Assembly (NCBI GenBank): GCA_035650475.1
Contig: DASRHP010000009.1
Location: forward strand, 486,545 to 550,544
DNA from: Candidatus Binataceae bacterium
GTDB taxonomy: Bacteria; Desulfobacterota; Binatia; Binatales; Binataceae
Length of the DNA stretch: 64,000 nt
Direction of reading: 5' to 3'
Each line of letters starts with the position of its first letter. Position 1 is the stretch's first letter. The translations under genes and the position numbers were made by a program. The notes below the pieces were generated by a model. That model searched no databases. It was not told the origin of the DNA and saw nothing but the letters and a program-made list of their open reading frames with translations. This document shows, piece by piece, positions 26,460-35,474 of the stretch.

Positions 26460-26981
26460 ATGAAGGGCGCGATCGAGGTGCCCAGGCTGGCTTGCGTAGC
26501 CGACGATGTGCGGCTCGGCGCCGGCGTGCGCCTGGCCCCGTTTGTCAACCTCTATGGATGCGAAATCGGCGAGGAAACCCGCCTCGGCGCGTTCGTCGAG
26601 ATCCAGCGCGATGCCACAGTCGGGCGCCGCTGCAAAATCTCCAGCCACAGCTTCATCTGCTCGGGCGTGACGATCGAAGACGAGGTCTTCGTCGGCCACG
26701 GCGTGGTCTTCATCAACGACCGCGCGCCGCGCGCGACCAACGGCGCGGGCGTCCCCAAGGGCGACGAGGACTGGGTGCTGGAGCGCACGGTGGTGCGGCG
26801 CGGCGCGTCGATCGGCAGCGGTGCGGTGATCATGTGCGGAGTTGAAATCGGCGAGCGCGCGATGGTCGGCGCAGGCGCGGTGGTGACTCGCGACGTGCCG
26901 GCCGGCGCGGTGGTAAGCGGGGTGCCGGCGCGTCTGCGTGGGCTTGGTGTCCACGCCGCGGCGCGGGCTTCTCACGACTAG
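26460..26981 (+). CDS. Left-handed beta-helix sugar N-acetyltransferase (WbpD/WlbB-like)
   Basis: A 173-residue acyltransferase made of hexapeptide repeats: [65 protein letters not shown]. The loop [15 protein letters not shown] with conserved Asn-Asp-Arg is typical of WbpD/WlbB 3-N-acetyltransferases, which acetylate the 3-amino group using acetyl-CoA. Its position between the oxidoreductase and the aminotransferase supports this. A GTG one codon upstream is an alternative start. Confidence 0.85.
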   Translation: MKGAIEVPRLACVADDVRLGAGVRLAPFVNLYGCEIGEETRLGAFVEIQRDATVGRRCKISSHSFICSGVTIEDEVFVGHGVVFINDRAPRATNGAGVPKGDEDWVLERTVVRRGASIGSGAVIMCGVEIGERAMVGAGAVVTRDVPAGAVVSGVPARLRGLGVHAAARASHD

Positions 26982-27036
26982 CCGGGCGGGCGGTCGGCAG
27001 CGCCCGCGCCAGCAACAGGGGGATGGGGAGATTCCG

Positions 27037-28245
27037 ATGCGAATCAAACTGGTTGATCTTGCGGCACAGAATGCGGAAATCCGCGAAAGCGTCGAACGCG
27101 AGCTCGACGCGCTCCATCGCGACACCGCCTATATCGGCGGCGCCCAGGTCGAGGCCTTCGAGCGCGAGTTCGCCGACTTTCTCGGCGTGCGCCATGTTAT
27201 CGGGGTCGGCAGCGGCACCGACGCGCTGCGCCTGGCCCTGCTCGCCGCCGGCATCGGCTGCGGCGACGAAGTGATCACGACGCCGATGACCTTTATCGCC
27301 ACCGCGGCCGCGATCCGCCAGGCTGGCGCGCGCGCGGTGCTGGTTGATGTCGAGCCCGACACCTGCAACCTCAGTCCGCGGGCGCTGCGGCGCTATCTCG
27401 AGGAGCGCCGCGACGCCGGTGCCCATCTGCCGCGCGCGGTCATGCCCGTGCATCTCTACGGCCTGCCGGCCGCGATGCGCGAGATTCAGGAGGTGGCCCT
27501 GGAGTTCGGCCTGCGCATCATCGAGGACGCTTGCCAGGCCCATGGCGCGCTGATGCACGACGGCGCGCGTTGGCGGCCGGCGGGCACGCTGGGCGCGGCA
27601 GGATGCTTTAGCTTCTACCCGGGCAAGAACCTCGGCGGATGGGGCGACGGGGGCGCGATCGCGACCGACTCCGACGAGCTGGCCGAGCGTGCGCGGATGC
27701 TGCGCGACCACGGGCGCATCTCGCACTACGCCCATCAGCATTACGGCTACAATTCGCGGCTCGACGCGATCCAGGCCGCGGTCCTGCGCGCAAAGCTGGA
27801 GCGGCTCGAGCACTGGAACCGCCGCCGGCGCCAGATCGCCGCGCTGTACAGTGAGCTGCTCCTGGACTGCGGGCTGAACTTGCCGGCCGAGCCTGCCGGA
27901 CTTTCCTCCTGTTACCACCTCTACGCCGTGCGCAGCGCGCAGCGCGACGCGCTGCGCCAGGCGCTGCTCAGCAGGAACATCGAATGCGGCATCCACTATC
28001 CGGTGCCGCTCCACCTCCAGCCGGCCTGCCGCGACCTCGGCTATCGGCGCGGCGATTTTCCGGTCGCCGAGGAAATCGCCGACACCGAGCTTTCGCTGCC
28101 GATGCATCCGCATCTGGCCGATTCCGAGGTCGAGTGCGTGGCTGATGCAGTGCTCGAAGCGCTGGAGGAAGGCTCATCCGCATTCGCCGGCGAGCTTGGC
28201 CGAAGCCCGTCCATGTCTATTTTCCCCCCAGAGCGTGGCGAGTAA
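27037..28245 (+). CDS. DegT/DnrJ/EryC1 PLP-dependent sugar aminotransferase (WbpE-like)
   Basis: A 402-residue aminotransferase. The start IKLVDLAAQNAEIRESVERE and GSGTDALRLALLAAGIGCGD are typical of the family. The PLP aspartate and glutamine are in IIEDACQAHGA, and the PLP lysine is in FSFYPGKNLGGWGDGG (about residue 195). The end VPLHLQPACRDLGYRRGDFP, VAEEIADTELSLPMHP is also characteristic. It would aminate the 3-keto sugar made by the upstream dehydrogenase. The ribosome site GGGGGATGGGGAG precedes the ATG. Confidence 0.93.
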   Translation: MRIKLVDLAAQNAEIRESVERELDALHRDTAYIGGAQVEAFEREFADFLGVRHVIGVGSGTDALRLALLAAGIGCGDEVITTPMTFIATAAAIRQAGARAVLVDVEPDTCNLSPRALRRYLEERRDAGAHLPRAVMPVHLYGLPAAMREIQEVALEFGLRIIEDACQAHGALMHDGARWRPAGTLGAAGCFSFYPGKNLGGWGDGGAIATDSDELAERARMLRDHGRISHYAHQHYGYNSRLDAIQAAVLRAKLERLEHWNRRRRQIAALYSELLLDCGLNLPAEPAGLSSCYHLYAVRSAQRDALRQALLSRNIECGIHYPVPLHLQPACRDLGYRRGDFPVAEEIADTELSLPMHPHLADSEVECVADAVLEALEEGSSAFAGELGRSPSMSIFPPERGE

Positions 28246-28248
28246 GGC

Positions 28249-29691
28249 ATGTTCGCCGGCGAACTACAACGGCAAAAGGCGCTGTTCGCCGCCGCCGACG
28301 GCGCCGCGCTGCTGGCGGCTTTCGCCGCCGCGCTGATGCTGCACGATCCGGCGGGCGCGATGGAGGGGCGGCTGCTCGCCGCCAGTCCCGCGCTGCTCGG
28401 ACTCAACGTGCTGGCGCTGGTGTTTCTGTGGGTGATGGTATTTCGCGCCTGCGACCTTTACCGGATGCGCAATGGCGGCCTGCGCGAACTGGCGCAGATC
28501 GTGCGCGGCTGCTCGATCGCCGCGCTGCTCACGGTGTTGGTCGGTTTCTTCGCGCACGTCGAAGTGTCGCGGCTCGCCGTGGTGCTCGGCTATTTGTTGA
28601 GCATCCCGGCGGTGGCGCTGGGGCGGACGGTCACGCGCAGCTGTGTGCGCCGCTTTTACACCAACCCCAAAAACGCGATCCCGCTGGTGCTGATCGGCTT
28701 CAACCGCTTCGCCCGCCATTTGTGCGACCAGGTGCTCGACGAGCTCACGCCCTACGAGATGGTGGGCTTCGTCGCCGACGACGATGGCGGGCGGACGCAG
28801 TATCGCGGCTGCCCGGTTTTCAATTCGACCGAGCGGCTGCGCGATATCCGCAGTCTCTTTCCGGCGCTGGAGGTCGCGATCGTGCTGCCCGACGCGTCGC
28901 GCGACTCCCAGGAGCGGATGATCGCGCTGTGCGAGGAACTCCGCGTGCGCTGGTGGTTGATGCCGTGGTTTTCCAAGTGGCCCGCCGGCGGGCTGCGGGT
29001 CGAGATGTTCGGCGCCGTCCCGCTCATCAGCCCGCGCGGCTCCAACATCGAGGGCCTCAACTTCGCCCTCAAGCGCGCTTTCGACGTCGTGGCCGGCAGT
29101 CTGCTGCTGCTCGCCGGCTTGCCGCTGATTGGGCTCGGCGCGTTCGCGGTGTGGCTGTTCGACGGCGCGCCGGTGCTGTTTCGCCAGGAACGCATCGGCA
29201 TCCACGGTCGCCCATTCAAGATGCTCAAGCTGCGTACCATGCGCGCGACGGCCGACGAGGCGCCCCATCGCGACTACGTCCGGCGATGGATCCGCGACGG
29301 CGCCGCCGCCGCCGCGCACGCCGGGGGCGGCGACCCCAAGGTATACAAGCTCGCCGACGACCGCCGCATCACGCCGGTCGGCCGCTGGCTGCGCCGCTTC
29401 AGCATCGACGAGCTGCCCCAGCTCATCAACGTGGTGCGCGGCGAGATGAGCCTCATCGGCCCGCGTCCCGCGCTGCCCTACGAGATCGAGCTGTACAAGC
29501 CGTGGCATCGGCGCCGTCTCGAAGCCGTACCGGGAATCACCGGGCTGTGGCAGGTCAGCGGCCGTAACCATCTGTCGTTCGACGAGATGGTCCGCCTCGA
29601 CGTGCAATATCTCCAGGACTGGTCGTTGGCGGGGGATCTCCGAATCCTGGCGCGCACAGTCCCGGCCCTGCTGCGCGGAGGCGGCGTATGA
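28249..29691 (+). CDS. Undecaprenyl-phosphate sugar-1-phosphate transferase (WcaJ/WbaP type)
   Basis: A 480-residue polyisoprenyl-phosphate hexose-1-phosphate transferase that starts EPS repeat synthesis on undecaprenyl phosphate. Four N-terminal transmembrane helices (residues 15-125) precede a CoA-binding-like domain (VLIGFNRFARHLCDQVLDEL, YEMVGFVADDDGG). A fifth membrane segment (VVAGSLLLLAGLPLIGLGAF) leads into the catalytic domain with VLFRQERIGIHGRPFKMLKL, RTMRA and SIDELPQLINVVRGEMSLIG, PRPAL. All catalytic landmarks are present. It starts three bases after the aminotransferase stop. Confidence 0.93.
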   Translation: MFAGELQRQKALFAAADGAALLAAFAAALMLHDPAGAMEGRLLAASPALLGLNVLALVFLWVMVFRACDLYRMRNGGLRELAQIVRGCSIAALLTVLVGFFAHVEVSRLAVVLGYLLSIPAVALGRTVTRSCVRRFYTNPKNAIPLVLIGFNRFARHLCDQVLDELTPYEMVGFVADDDGGRTQYRGCPVFNSTERLRDIRSLFPALEVAIVLPDASRDSQERMIALCEELRVRWWLMPWFSKWPAGGLRVEMFGAVPLISPRGSNIEGLNFALKRAFDVVAGSLLLLAGLPLIGLGAFAVWLFDGAPVLFRQERIGIHGRPFKMLKLRTMRATADEAPHRDYVRRWIRDGAAAAAHAGGGDPKVYKLADDRRITPVGRWLRRFSIDELPQLINVVRGEMSLIGPRPALPYEIELYKPWHRRRLEAVPGITGLWQVSGRNHLSFDEMVRLDVQYLQDWSLAGDLRILARTVPALLRGGGV

Positions 29692-31277
29692 GTCGCGCGC
29701 GCCCCGACTCGCATCCGCCGGCCGACCGTCGCGCCGAAACCGAACCCGCGCCGGGGGCGGGCACCGAGCGCGCCGAAGTCGCCGCCCCGCGCGGCCGTGC
29801 GCAGCTTCGGCGAGCCGTCACACGCGGCGTGCGCGACAACATGATCGCCGAGATCCTTGCGCAGGCGGTGCGAGTCGGCGGCCTCATGGTGCTCGCGCGC
29901 GCGCTGCGTCCGGAGGATTTCGGGCTCCTGCGTGTGTTGCTGGTGATCACGGTGTTTGCGGCGCTGGCCAGCGAGGCCGGTGTCCCCGACGCCTTCGTCC
30001 AGCGCAAGCAGGTCACCGACGAGCACGAGGCCGCCGCGTGGTGGCTGGGCCTGGGACTCGCCGTGAGCGCCGCGGCGTTGTTGTACGCCGCCGCGCCCGC
30101 GCTCGCCGCGTTGATGAAGATGCCGCGGTTGTGCGAAGGCGCGCGGTTGCTCTGCCTGCCCATCGTACTCGAAGGCAGCGCGGTTGCCGCCGGTGCGCGG
30201 CTGCGCCGCCGCCTGAGCTTCGGCGCGCTGGCCGCCGCCGACGTGGCCGCCGAGGTTGCCTTTCTCATCACCGCGATGGTTTTGCTCTGGCGCGGGCTGC
30301 CGATGTGGAGCCTGCCGGGCGCGCTAGCGGCGCGGCTCGCCACGCATGCGCTCGCGCTGTGGGTGGCCGATCCGCAGTTGCCGCGCGCGCTGCCGAGCGG
30401 GCCGGCGATAGGTGATTTCGCGCCGTTTGCGGCGACGGTTTCCGGCGGCCGCCTGATGAACCTACTGTCCGCCAACGCGGATTACCTGCTCGTCGGGCGC
30501 CTGCTGGGCGACGGCGCGCTGGGCTTTTACTCGATGGCGTGGGATCTCCTGCGGTTTGTGCCCGACCGGCTCCATCGTGTGGCTGGGCAGGTCGCCTTCC
30601 CGGCCTTTTGCCGAATCCAGGACGACCGCGCCGGGCTCGCCCGCGCTTACAGCGAGTTCTTCGATTACACCGGGCTGATAGTTCTGCCGATCGCAGTGGT
30701 CGGCGCGCTGGCGGCCCCGGAGATCCTGCAAACGCTCTACGGCCCGCAATGGACACCGGCGGTGACGCCGATGCGGCTGCTGGCGGCTGGGCTCGCGCTG
30801 CGCGGGATGCGGCTGGGCATCGGCGCGGTGTATTTCAGCCGCAACCGTCCCGCCTTCGACATCTACCTGCATGGCGTGCGGTTTGCGCTGATCGTCGCCG
30901 CGGTGTGGGGCTGCGCTCGCTGGGGCCTGTTCGGCGTGAGCGCGGGGATGAGCGTGGCCGAGGGCGTGGTGAGCGTGATGGGGGTGGCGCTGGCGTGCAC
31001 GCTGCTGGAAATTCCGGCGGGCGCGCTCGTGCGCGCGGCCGCGCCGGCCGTATGGCTCGCCGTGTTGTGCGGGCTGTGCACGTTCGCGGGCAGGGCGGCC
31101 GCGATGGCGGCGGGATGGCATGGAGTGCCGCTGCTGGCCGCGGCTGCGCTGCCCGCCGCGATCGCTTGGGCATGGATGGAACGCGCGCGGATCGCGGCGA
31201 TGTTCGCGCAGGGCTCTGCGTGCGCCTCCGAACCGCCGCTGGCGCGAGCGGCGCATCCGGTGGTTGGTCTCCGATGA
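29688..31277 (+). CDS. Oligosaccharide flippase (Wzx/WzxC-like)
   Basis: A 529-residue membrane protein with about 12-14 transmembrane segments after a 45-residue hydrophilic N-terminus. The block NMIAEILAQAVRVGGLMVLA, RALRPEDFGLLRVLLVITVF matches the polysaccharide-biosynthesis (MOP) flippase family. Later landmarks are SANADYLLVGRLLGDGALGF and YGPQWTPAVTPMRLLAAGLA. It should flip the undecaprenyl-linked repeat unit across the inner membrane. The start overlaps the previous stop (ATGA). A separate Wzy polymerase was not recognised in the window. Confidence 0.88.
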   Translation: MSRARPDSHPPADRRAETEPAPGAGTERAEVAAPRGRAQLRRAVTRGVRDNMIAEILAQAVRVGGLMVLARALRPEDFGLLRVLLVITVFAALASEAGVPDAFVQRKQVTDEHEAAAWWLGLGLAVSAAALLYAAAPALAALMKMPRLCEGARLLCLPIVLEGSAVAAGARLRRRLSFGALAAADVAAEVAFLITAMVLLWRGLPMWSLPGALAARLATHALALWVADPQLPRALPSGPAIGDFAPFAATVSGGRLMNLLSANADYLLVGRLLGDGALGFYSMAWDLLRFVPDRLHRVAGQVAFPAFCRIQDDRAGLARAYSEFFDYTGLIVLPIAVVGALAAPEILQTLYGPQWTPAVTPMRLLAAGLALRGMRLGIGAVYFSRNRPAFDIYLHGVRFALIVAAVWGCARWGLFGVSAGMSVAEGVVSVMGVALACTLLEIPAGALVRAAAPAVWLAVLCGLCTFAGRAAAMAAGWHGVPLLAAAALPAAIAWAWMERARIAAMFAQGSACASEPPLARAAHPVVGLR

Positions 31278-32131
31278 AGCACTATATCGCGATAACGCCC
31301 GCGCGCGATGAGGAGGGCTATCTGCCGCGGCTGATCGTCTCGATGGTGGCGCAGACGCGCAGGCCTGGCCGCTGGATCATCATCGATGACGGCTCGACTG
31401 ACCGCACCGGCGCGATCATCGATCGCGCCGCCCTCCACCATTCGTGGATTCAGCCCCACCATCTGCCGCGCAATCGCGCGCGTCAGCCGGGCGGCGAGTC
31501 GGTGATCATGGACTTTCTACCCCGCGAGGCGTGGGAGGGCTACGACGCGATCCTGCGGCTGGACGCCGACCTGAGCTTCAAGCCGCGTTTCGCCGAGCTG
31601 CTGTTGGCCGAGCTCGAAGCCGACGCTCGCCTGGGCATTGTCGGCCCCACGCTGTACGAGATGCGCCGCGCGCGCTGGCGCGAAGTGCGCGCGCCGTCCT
31701 TCCATACCCGCGGCGCGGCCAAGATGTACACCACCGCGTGCTTCGCCGCGATTGGCGGGCTAGTCGCCGACCTCGGCTGGGACACGATCGATGAGGCGCG
31801 GGCAATGATGCTCGGCTTTAAAACCCGCAGCTTCCGCCATATCCGCGCCTACCACCATCGTCCGCAGGGGGCAGCCGGCGGGCTGTGGCGCAGCCGCAAG
31901 GCCGCAGGCCTTGCGGCCTACAACGCCGGCTACTCGCCGCTGTTTCTCGCCGCGCGCGCCGGACTGACGGCATTCAAGTGGCCGCCGGTGGTCGGCGGAG
32001 CGGCGCTGTTGGCCGGCTATCTGGAGGGCAGCGTGCGGCGTTCGCCGCGTCCGGTGTCGCCCGCGGTGGTCAGGTTCGTCCGCCGCCAACAGATGCGTCG
32101 GCTCTTGCTGCGGGAGTCGGTATGGCACTGA
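31274..32131 (+). CDS. Family 2-type glycosyltransferase
   Basis: A 285-residue cytosolic GT-A enzyme: HYIAITPARDEEGYLPRLIV at the start, IIIDDGSTDRTGAIID (residues 37-52) and the DxD-type motif ILRLDADLSF near residue 95. It lacks the long membrane tail of processive synthases, so it probably adds a single sugar. The ATG overlaps the flippase stop (ATGA). Its own stop overlaps the deacetylase start by 10 bases. Confidence 0.88.
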   Translation: MKHYIAITPARDEEGYLPRLIVSMVAQTRRPGRWIIIDDGSTDRTGAIIDRAALHHSWIQPHHLPRNRARQPGGESVIMDFLPREAWEGYDAILRLDADLSFKPRFAELLLAELEADARLGIVGPTLYEMRRARWREVRAPSFHTRGAAKMYTTACFAAIGGLVADLGWDTIDEARAMMLGFKTRSFRHIRAYHHRPQGAAGGLWRSRKAAGLAAYNAGYSPLFLAARAGLTAFKWPPVVGGAALLAGYLEGSVRRSPRPVSPAVVRFVRRQQMRRLLLRESVWH

Positions 32132-33336
32132 GTCTCAATTCCGCCGCCGCGCCGGTGCAGGCGGCAGAGCGCCCGGACATGGCGCCCGCGCGCAACGACG
32201 CCTTCAGCTTCTGGCAACTGCCCGAAGACTGGCGCGCCCCGCTCGCCGCGGCGATTGCGCCTTCCGAAGCCGCCGCCCGCCGGCTGCTGTTCGAAGAGTA
32301 CCTGCCCGAGGACGATCGGCGGCCGCCCTCCGCGATGCGCGCCTATTACCGGGTCAAACGCCTGATTCCCCCGGCGTTGCGCTATCGCCTCAACTCGGCG
32401 GCGGTGCGCACGCGCAAGCGGCTGAGGTTTCCGAGTTGGCCGTGCGAAAGCAAGCTGTGCGAACTACGGCGCGACTGGCTGCGCCGCGCGCTCGACCTGG
32501 TCGGCGCAAGCGACGGCTGGCATATCGGATTCTGGCCGCAGGGCGCGCGCTGTGCCGTCGTCCTGACCCACGACGTCGAGAGCCCGCGCGGCTTCGACCG
32601 GATGGAGCGATTGGCCGAACTCGAAGAACGTCACGGCTTCCGTTCGGCCTGGAACCTGCCCCTTGCCCAGTACCCGATCGACTGGTCGCGGGTTGAACGC
32701 TTGCGCGCCCGCGGCTTCGAGTTCGGCGCCCACGGGCTCAGCCACGACGGCCGCCTGTTCCGCAGCCCGCGCGAGTTCGCCGAGCTGGGCCCGATGGTCG
32801 AACGGCTGGCCGCCGAGCATGGCCTGCGCGGCTTCCGCGCGCCGTCAACCCTGCGCAACCTCAAGTTCATCGCGTGCCTGGACTTCGACTTCGACTCCAG
32901 CGTGGCCGACACCGATCCCTACGAGCCGCAGCCGGGAGGCAGCTGCAGCCTGTTCCCGTTCTTCCTTTCCCGTGTGGTTGAACTGCCTTACACGCTGCCC
33001 CAGGACCATACGCTGATTCACCTGCTGCACCGCGATCCGCTGCCGGTGTGGACGATGAAGGCGAAATGGATCGCCGCCTTCGGCGGAATGATCCTGACCC
33101 TCGTTCATCCGGACTACTGCGGCGAGGGGGCCTATCTTAACGCTTACGCGGAGCTGCTGCGGCGCTTGGGTGAAATCGAAAATGCCTGGCGCGCGCTGCC
33201 CGCCGAGGTCGCGCAATGGTGGCGGATGCGCGCGCGGATGCGGCTGCACCTCGCGCAGGGATGCCCGCTCATCGTCGGCGAGGGCGCCGACCGCGCAACG
33301 GCCGTCAGACTAAGTGAAGAACCGCTCACCGCATAG
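32122..33336 (+). CDS. Polysaccharide deacetylase (NodB-type) family protein
   Basis: A 404-residue protein without signal peptide. The NodB landmarks are in order: VVLTHDVESPRGFDRMERLA (metal aspartate), GFEFGAHGLSHDGRLF (His-x3-His metal pair), GLRGFRAPSTLRN, then DFDFDSSVADTDPYEPQPGG and a late LTLVHPDY. Cytosolic deacetylase-fold proteins of this kind in XrtA-type EPS loci may remove N-acetyl groups from precursors. The first 120 residues are a helical extension of unknown role. Confidence 0.85.
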   Translation: MALSLNSAAAPVQAAERPDMAPARNDAFSFWQLPEDWRAPLAAAIAPSEAAARRLLFEEYLPEDDRRPPSAMRAYYRVKRLIPPALRYRLNSAAVRTRKRLRFPSWPCESKLCELRRDWLRRALDLVGASDGWHIGFWPQGARCAVVLTHDVESPRGFDRMERLAELEERHGFRSAWNLPLAQYPIDWSRVERLRARGFEFGAHGLSHDGRLFRSPREFAELGPMVERLAAEHGLRGFRAPSTLRNLKFIACLDFDFDSSVADTDPYEPQPGGSCSLFPFFLSRVVELPYTLPQDHTLIHLLHRDPLPVWTMKAKWIAAFGGMILTLVHPDYCGEGAYLNAYAELLRRLGEIENAWRALPAEVAQWWRMRARMRLHLAQGCPLIVGEGADRATAVRLSEEPLTA

Positions 33337-33344
33337 GAGAAGCC

Positions 33345-34694
33345 GTGGCCCGAATCCTGCTTATCGCCTACACGACCTACATCCACGACGGACGCGTCAA
33401 GCGCCACGCCGAGGCACTCGCCCAGCGCGGCGATCACGTCGACGTGCTGTGCCTGGACTGCGGGCACAGCGGCCGGCTCAACGGAGTCAATGTGATCGGG
33501 CTGCGGATGCCGCGTTATCGCGGCTCGCGCCGCTCGGCCTATGTGCGCAGCTATTTGCGGTTTTTCGCGATGGCGGCGTGGACTGCCTTCCGGCTGAGTT
33601 TGGAGGCGCCCTACGAAGTTGTGATCGTCTGTACGATGCCGGACGCGGCGATCCTGTGCGCGCTACCGGCGCGGCTGTTCGGCAGCCGTATCCTGCTCGA
33701 CGTCCACGACACCATGCCCGAGCTTTATCAGGACAAGTTCGGCGGACGGCGCGGTGCGCTCGGCGCCAGGCTCCTGATGCTCGAGGAGCGGACGAGTGCG
33801 CGTTGCGCCGACACGGTGCTCGCCGTCCACGAACCGCACCGGATGCGCCTGGTGCGGGCGGGAGTTCCTCCGCACAAGATCCGCACCGTCATGAATGCGC
33901 CCGACCCCGCCGTTTTCCGCGCGGATTCCTCCGTCATCTGCGCGCGCAACGGCGACGCCGGCACCAGCAGCGGCAGCATGGCGGGCATGCTTCACGACGC
34001 CTTCGCATCCGAGCACCTTGGCGCTTCGGTTCGTTCTGGGGTCGGCAACAGCCGCCCGTTCACGCTCGCCTGCCATGGTACGCTGGCGCGCCGGTTGGGG
34101 CTGGATATTGCGCTCGAGGCGGTGGCGCTGGTGCGCCGGGCGATCCCCGGGTTGCGGATGAACGTGATCGGAAGCGGCGATTATGCTGAAGAAGCCAAGC
34201 GATTGGCCGCCCACCTTGGGCTCGAGGGGTGCGTATGCTTCATGGATCCGGTCCCGGTCGAGCAGCTGCCGCGCGCACTCGGCGCAGTTGACGTAGGCCT
34301 GGTACCCAATCGGGCGAGCAGCGCGACGCATCTGATGCTGCCGACCAAGCTGCTCGACTACGCCGCGCTCGGCATCCCGGCGATCGCCGCCCGCCTGCGC
34401 ACCATCGAGCATTACTTCGACGGCGCCGTGCGCTTCTTCGAGCCCGGCGATCCGCACCAACTGGCAATGGCTATCGAGGAACTCCACCGCGATCCCCTCC
34501 GGCGCGCCGCCCTGGCTCGCAATGCGCGCCGGGCGCTCGAGCGGATCGGATGGCCGAGCCAGCGCACCGAATACTATCGCGCGATCGACGCGCTGCTTGT
34601 TCAGCGGCGTCCCGCCGCCCGCCCGCGCGACGCGGCGTCGCGCGCGGCAACATCGAGCGAGGAGGAAAACAAGTGGCTCATGGGGAAACGCTGA
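33345..34694 (+). CDS. GT-B (family 4-type) glycosyltransferase
   Basis: A 449-residue glycosyltransferase starting at GTG. The N-terminal half has ARILLIAYTTYIHDGRVKRH, a GDHVDVLCLD strand and DVHDTMPELYQDKFGG; the C-terminal half has LACHGTLARRLGLDIALEAV, a NVIGSGDY turn and FMDPVPVEQLPRALGAVDVG followed by the donor motif LPTKLLDYAALGIPAIA. A low-complexity insertion (about residues 200-240, Ser/Gly-rich) sits between the halves. The last 30 residues are basic. Its end overlaps the dehydrogenase-like gene by 22 bases. Confidence 0.88.
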   Translation: MARILLIAYTTYIHDGRVKRHAEALAQRGDHVDVLCLDCGHSGRLNGVNVIGLRMPRYRGSRRSAYVRSYLRFFAMAAWTAFRLSLEAPYEVVIVCTMPDAAILCALPARLFGSRILLDVHDTMPELYQDKFGGRRGALGARLLMLEERTSARCADTVLAVHEPHRMRLVRAGVPPHKIRTVMNAPDPAVFRADSSVICARNGDAGTSSGSMAGMLHDAFASEHLGASVRSGVGNSRPFTLACHGTLARRLGLDIALEAVALVRRAIPGLRMNVIGSGDYAEEAKRLAAHLGLEGCVCFMDPVPVEQLPRALGAVDVGLVPNRASSATHLMLPTKLLDYAALGIPAIAARLRTIEHYFDGAVRFFEPGDPHQLAMAIEELHRDPLRRAALARNARRALERIGWPSQRTEYYRAIDALLVQRRPAARPRDAASRAATSSEEENKWLMGKR

Positions 34695-35470
34695 TCGTGG
34701 GTTTGGGCGAAGTCGGCGGTGCGCTGGCGGCGGTCCTCGAGCGCTGCCGCCCGGTACTGCGCCACGACCTCGAACCGCGCAGCTTCGACCAGCCGATCGA
34801 GGTTATGCACATCTGCATCCCCTTCCACGAGCCGCGCGAGTTCGCGGACGCGGTGTGCGGCTACATCGGGCGCTTTGGTCCTGCGCTGACGATAATCAAC
34901 AGCACCGTCCTGCCCGGCACTACGAGGGCGATCGCTCGCCGCACTGGCGCCGCCGTCGCCTATAGCCCGGTGCGCGGCAAGCACGTGCGGATGGTCGAGG
35001 ATCTGCTGCGCTACGTGAAATTCGTCGCCGCGCCCGACCCCGCGACCGCCGAACGCGCGCGCTGCTACTTCGAGGAGGCGGGAATAAAGACGGGCGCAAT
35101 GAGCCGACCGGAGACGCTCGAGCTGGCCAAGCTCGCCGAGACGACCTACTTCGGAACGTTGATCGCCTTCGCCCAGGAGCTCAACCGCTTCACAGAGCAG
35201 GTCGGCGCCGATTACGACGAAGCGCTGGGGTTCTTCGAGGAGGTCGAGTTCCTTCCGCGCTCGCGCTACTTTCCGGGCTTCATCGGTGGCCACTGCGTCA
35301 TCCCCAACATCCATCTCCTGCGCAGGCTGCGCAAGTCGCCGCTGCTTGACGCGATCCTGCACTCCAACGCGCGGCGTGCCGAAGAACTCGAATCTCGAAG
35401 CGAGCCCAATGAAGAATCGACGGGCGAGCAGCCGTGCCTGCGCGACTGCGAGGCGCGGCCGAATCGGTGA
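34673..35470 (+). CDS. Shortened UDP-glucose/GDP-mannose dehydrogenase-like protein
   Basis: A 265-residue protein starting at GTG with a GGAGG ribosome site. It has the NAD-binding start TLIVGLGEVGGALAAVLE, HICIPFHEPREF, then IINSTVLPGTTRAIA. The central domain has ETLELAKLAETTYFGTLIAF and the catalytic-cysteine region PGFIGGHCVIPNI (family GGHCIPxDP). The C-terminal UDP-sugar-binding domain (about 130 residues) of true NDP-sugar dehydrogenases is missing. It could still oxidise a sugar, or be a paralogue with a new substrate. Frame and ends look intact, so this is not an obvious pseudogene. Confidence 0.75.
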   Translation: MAHGETLIVGLGEVGGALAAVLERCRPVLRHDLEPRSFDQPIEVMHICIPFHEPREFADAVCGYIGRFGPALTIINSTVLPGTTRAIARRTGAAVAYSPVRGKHVRMVEDLLRYVKFVAAPDPATAERARCYFEEAGIKTGAMSRPETLELAKLAETTYFGTLIAFAQELNRFTEQVGADYDEALGFFEEVEFLPRSRYFPGFIGGHCVIPNIHLLRRLRKSPLLDAILHSNARRAEELESRSEPNEESTGEQPCLRDCEARPNR

Positions 35471-35474
35471 CGGC

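Noticed and set aside
28264..29607. 447-residue minus-strand open frame
   Set aside because: Antisense to the sugar-phosphate transferase, whose catalytic motifs are complete.
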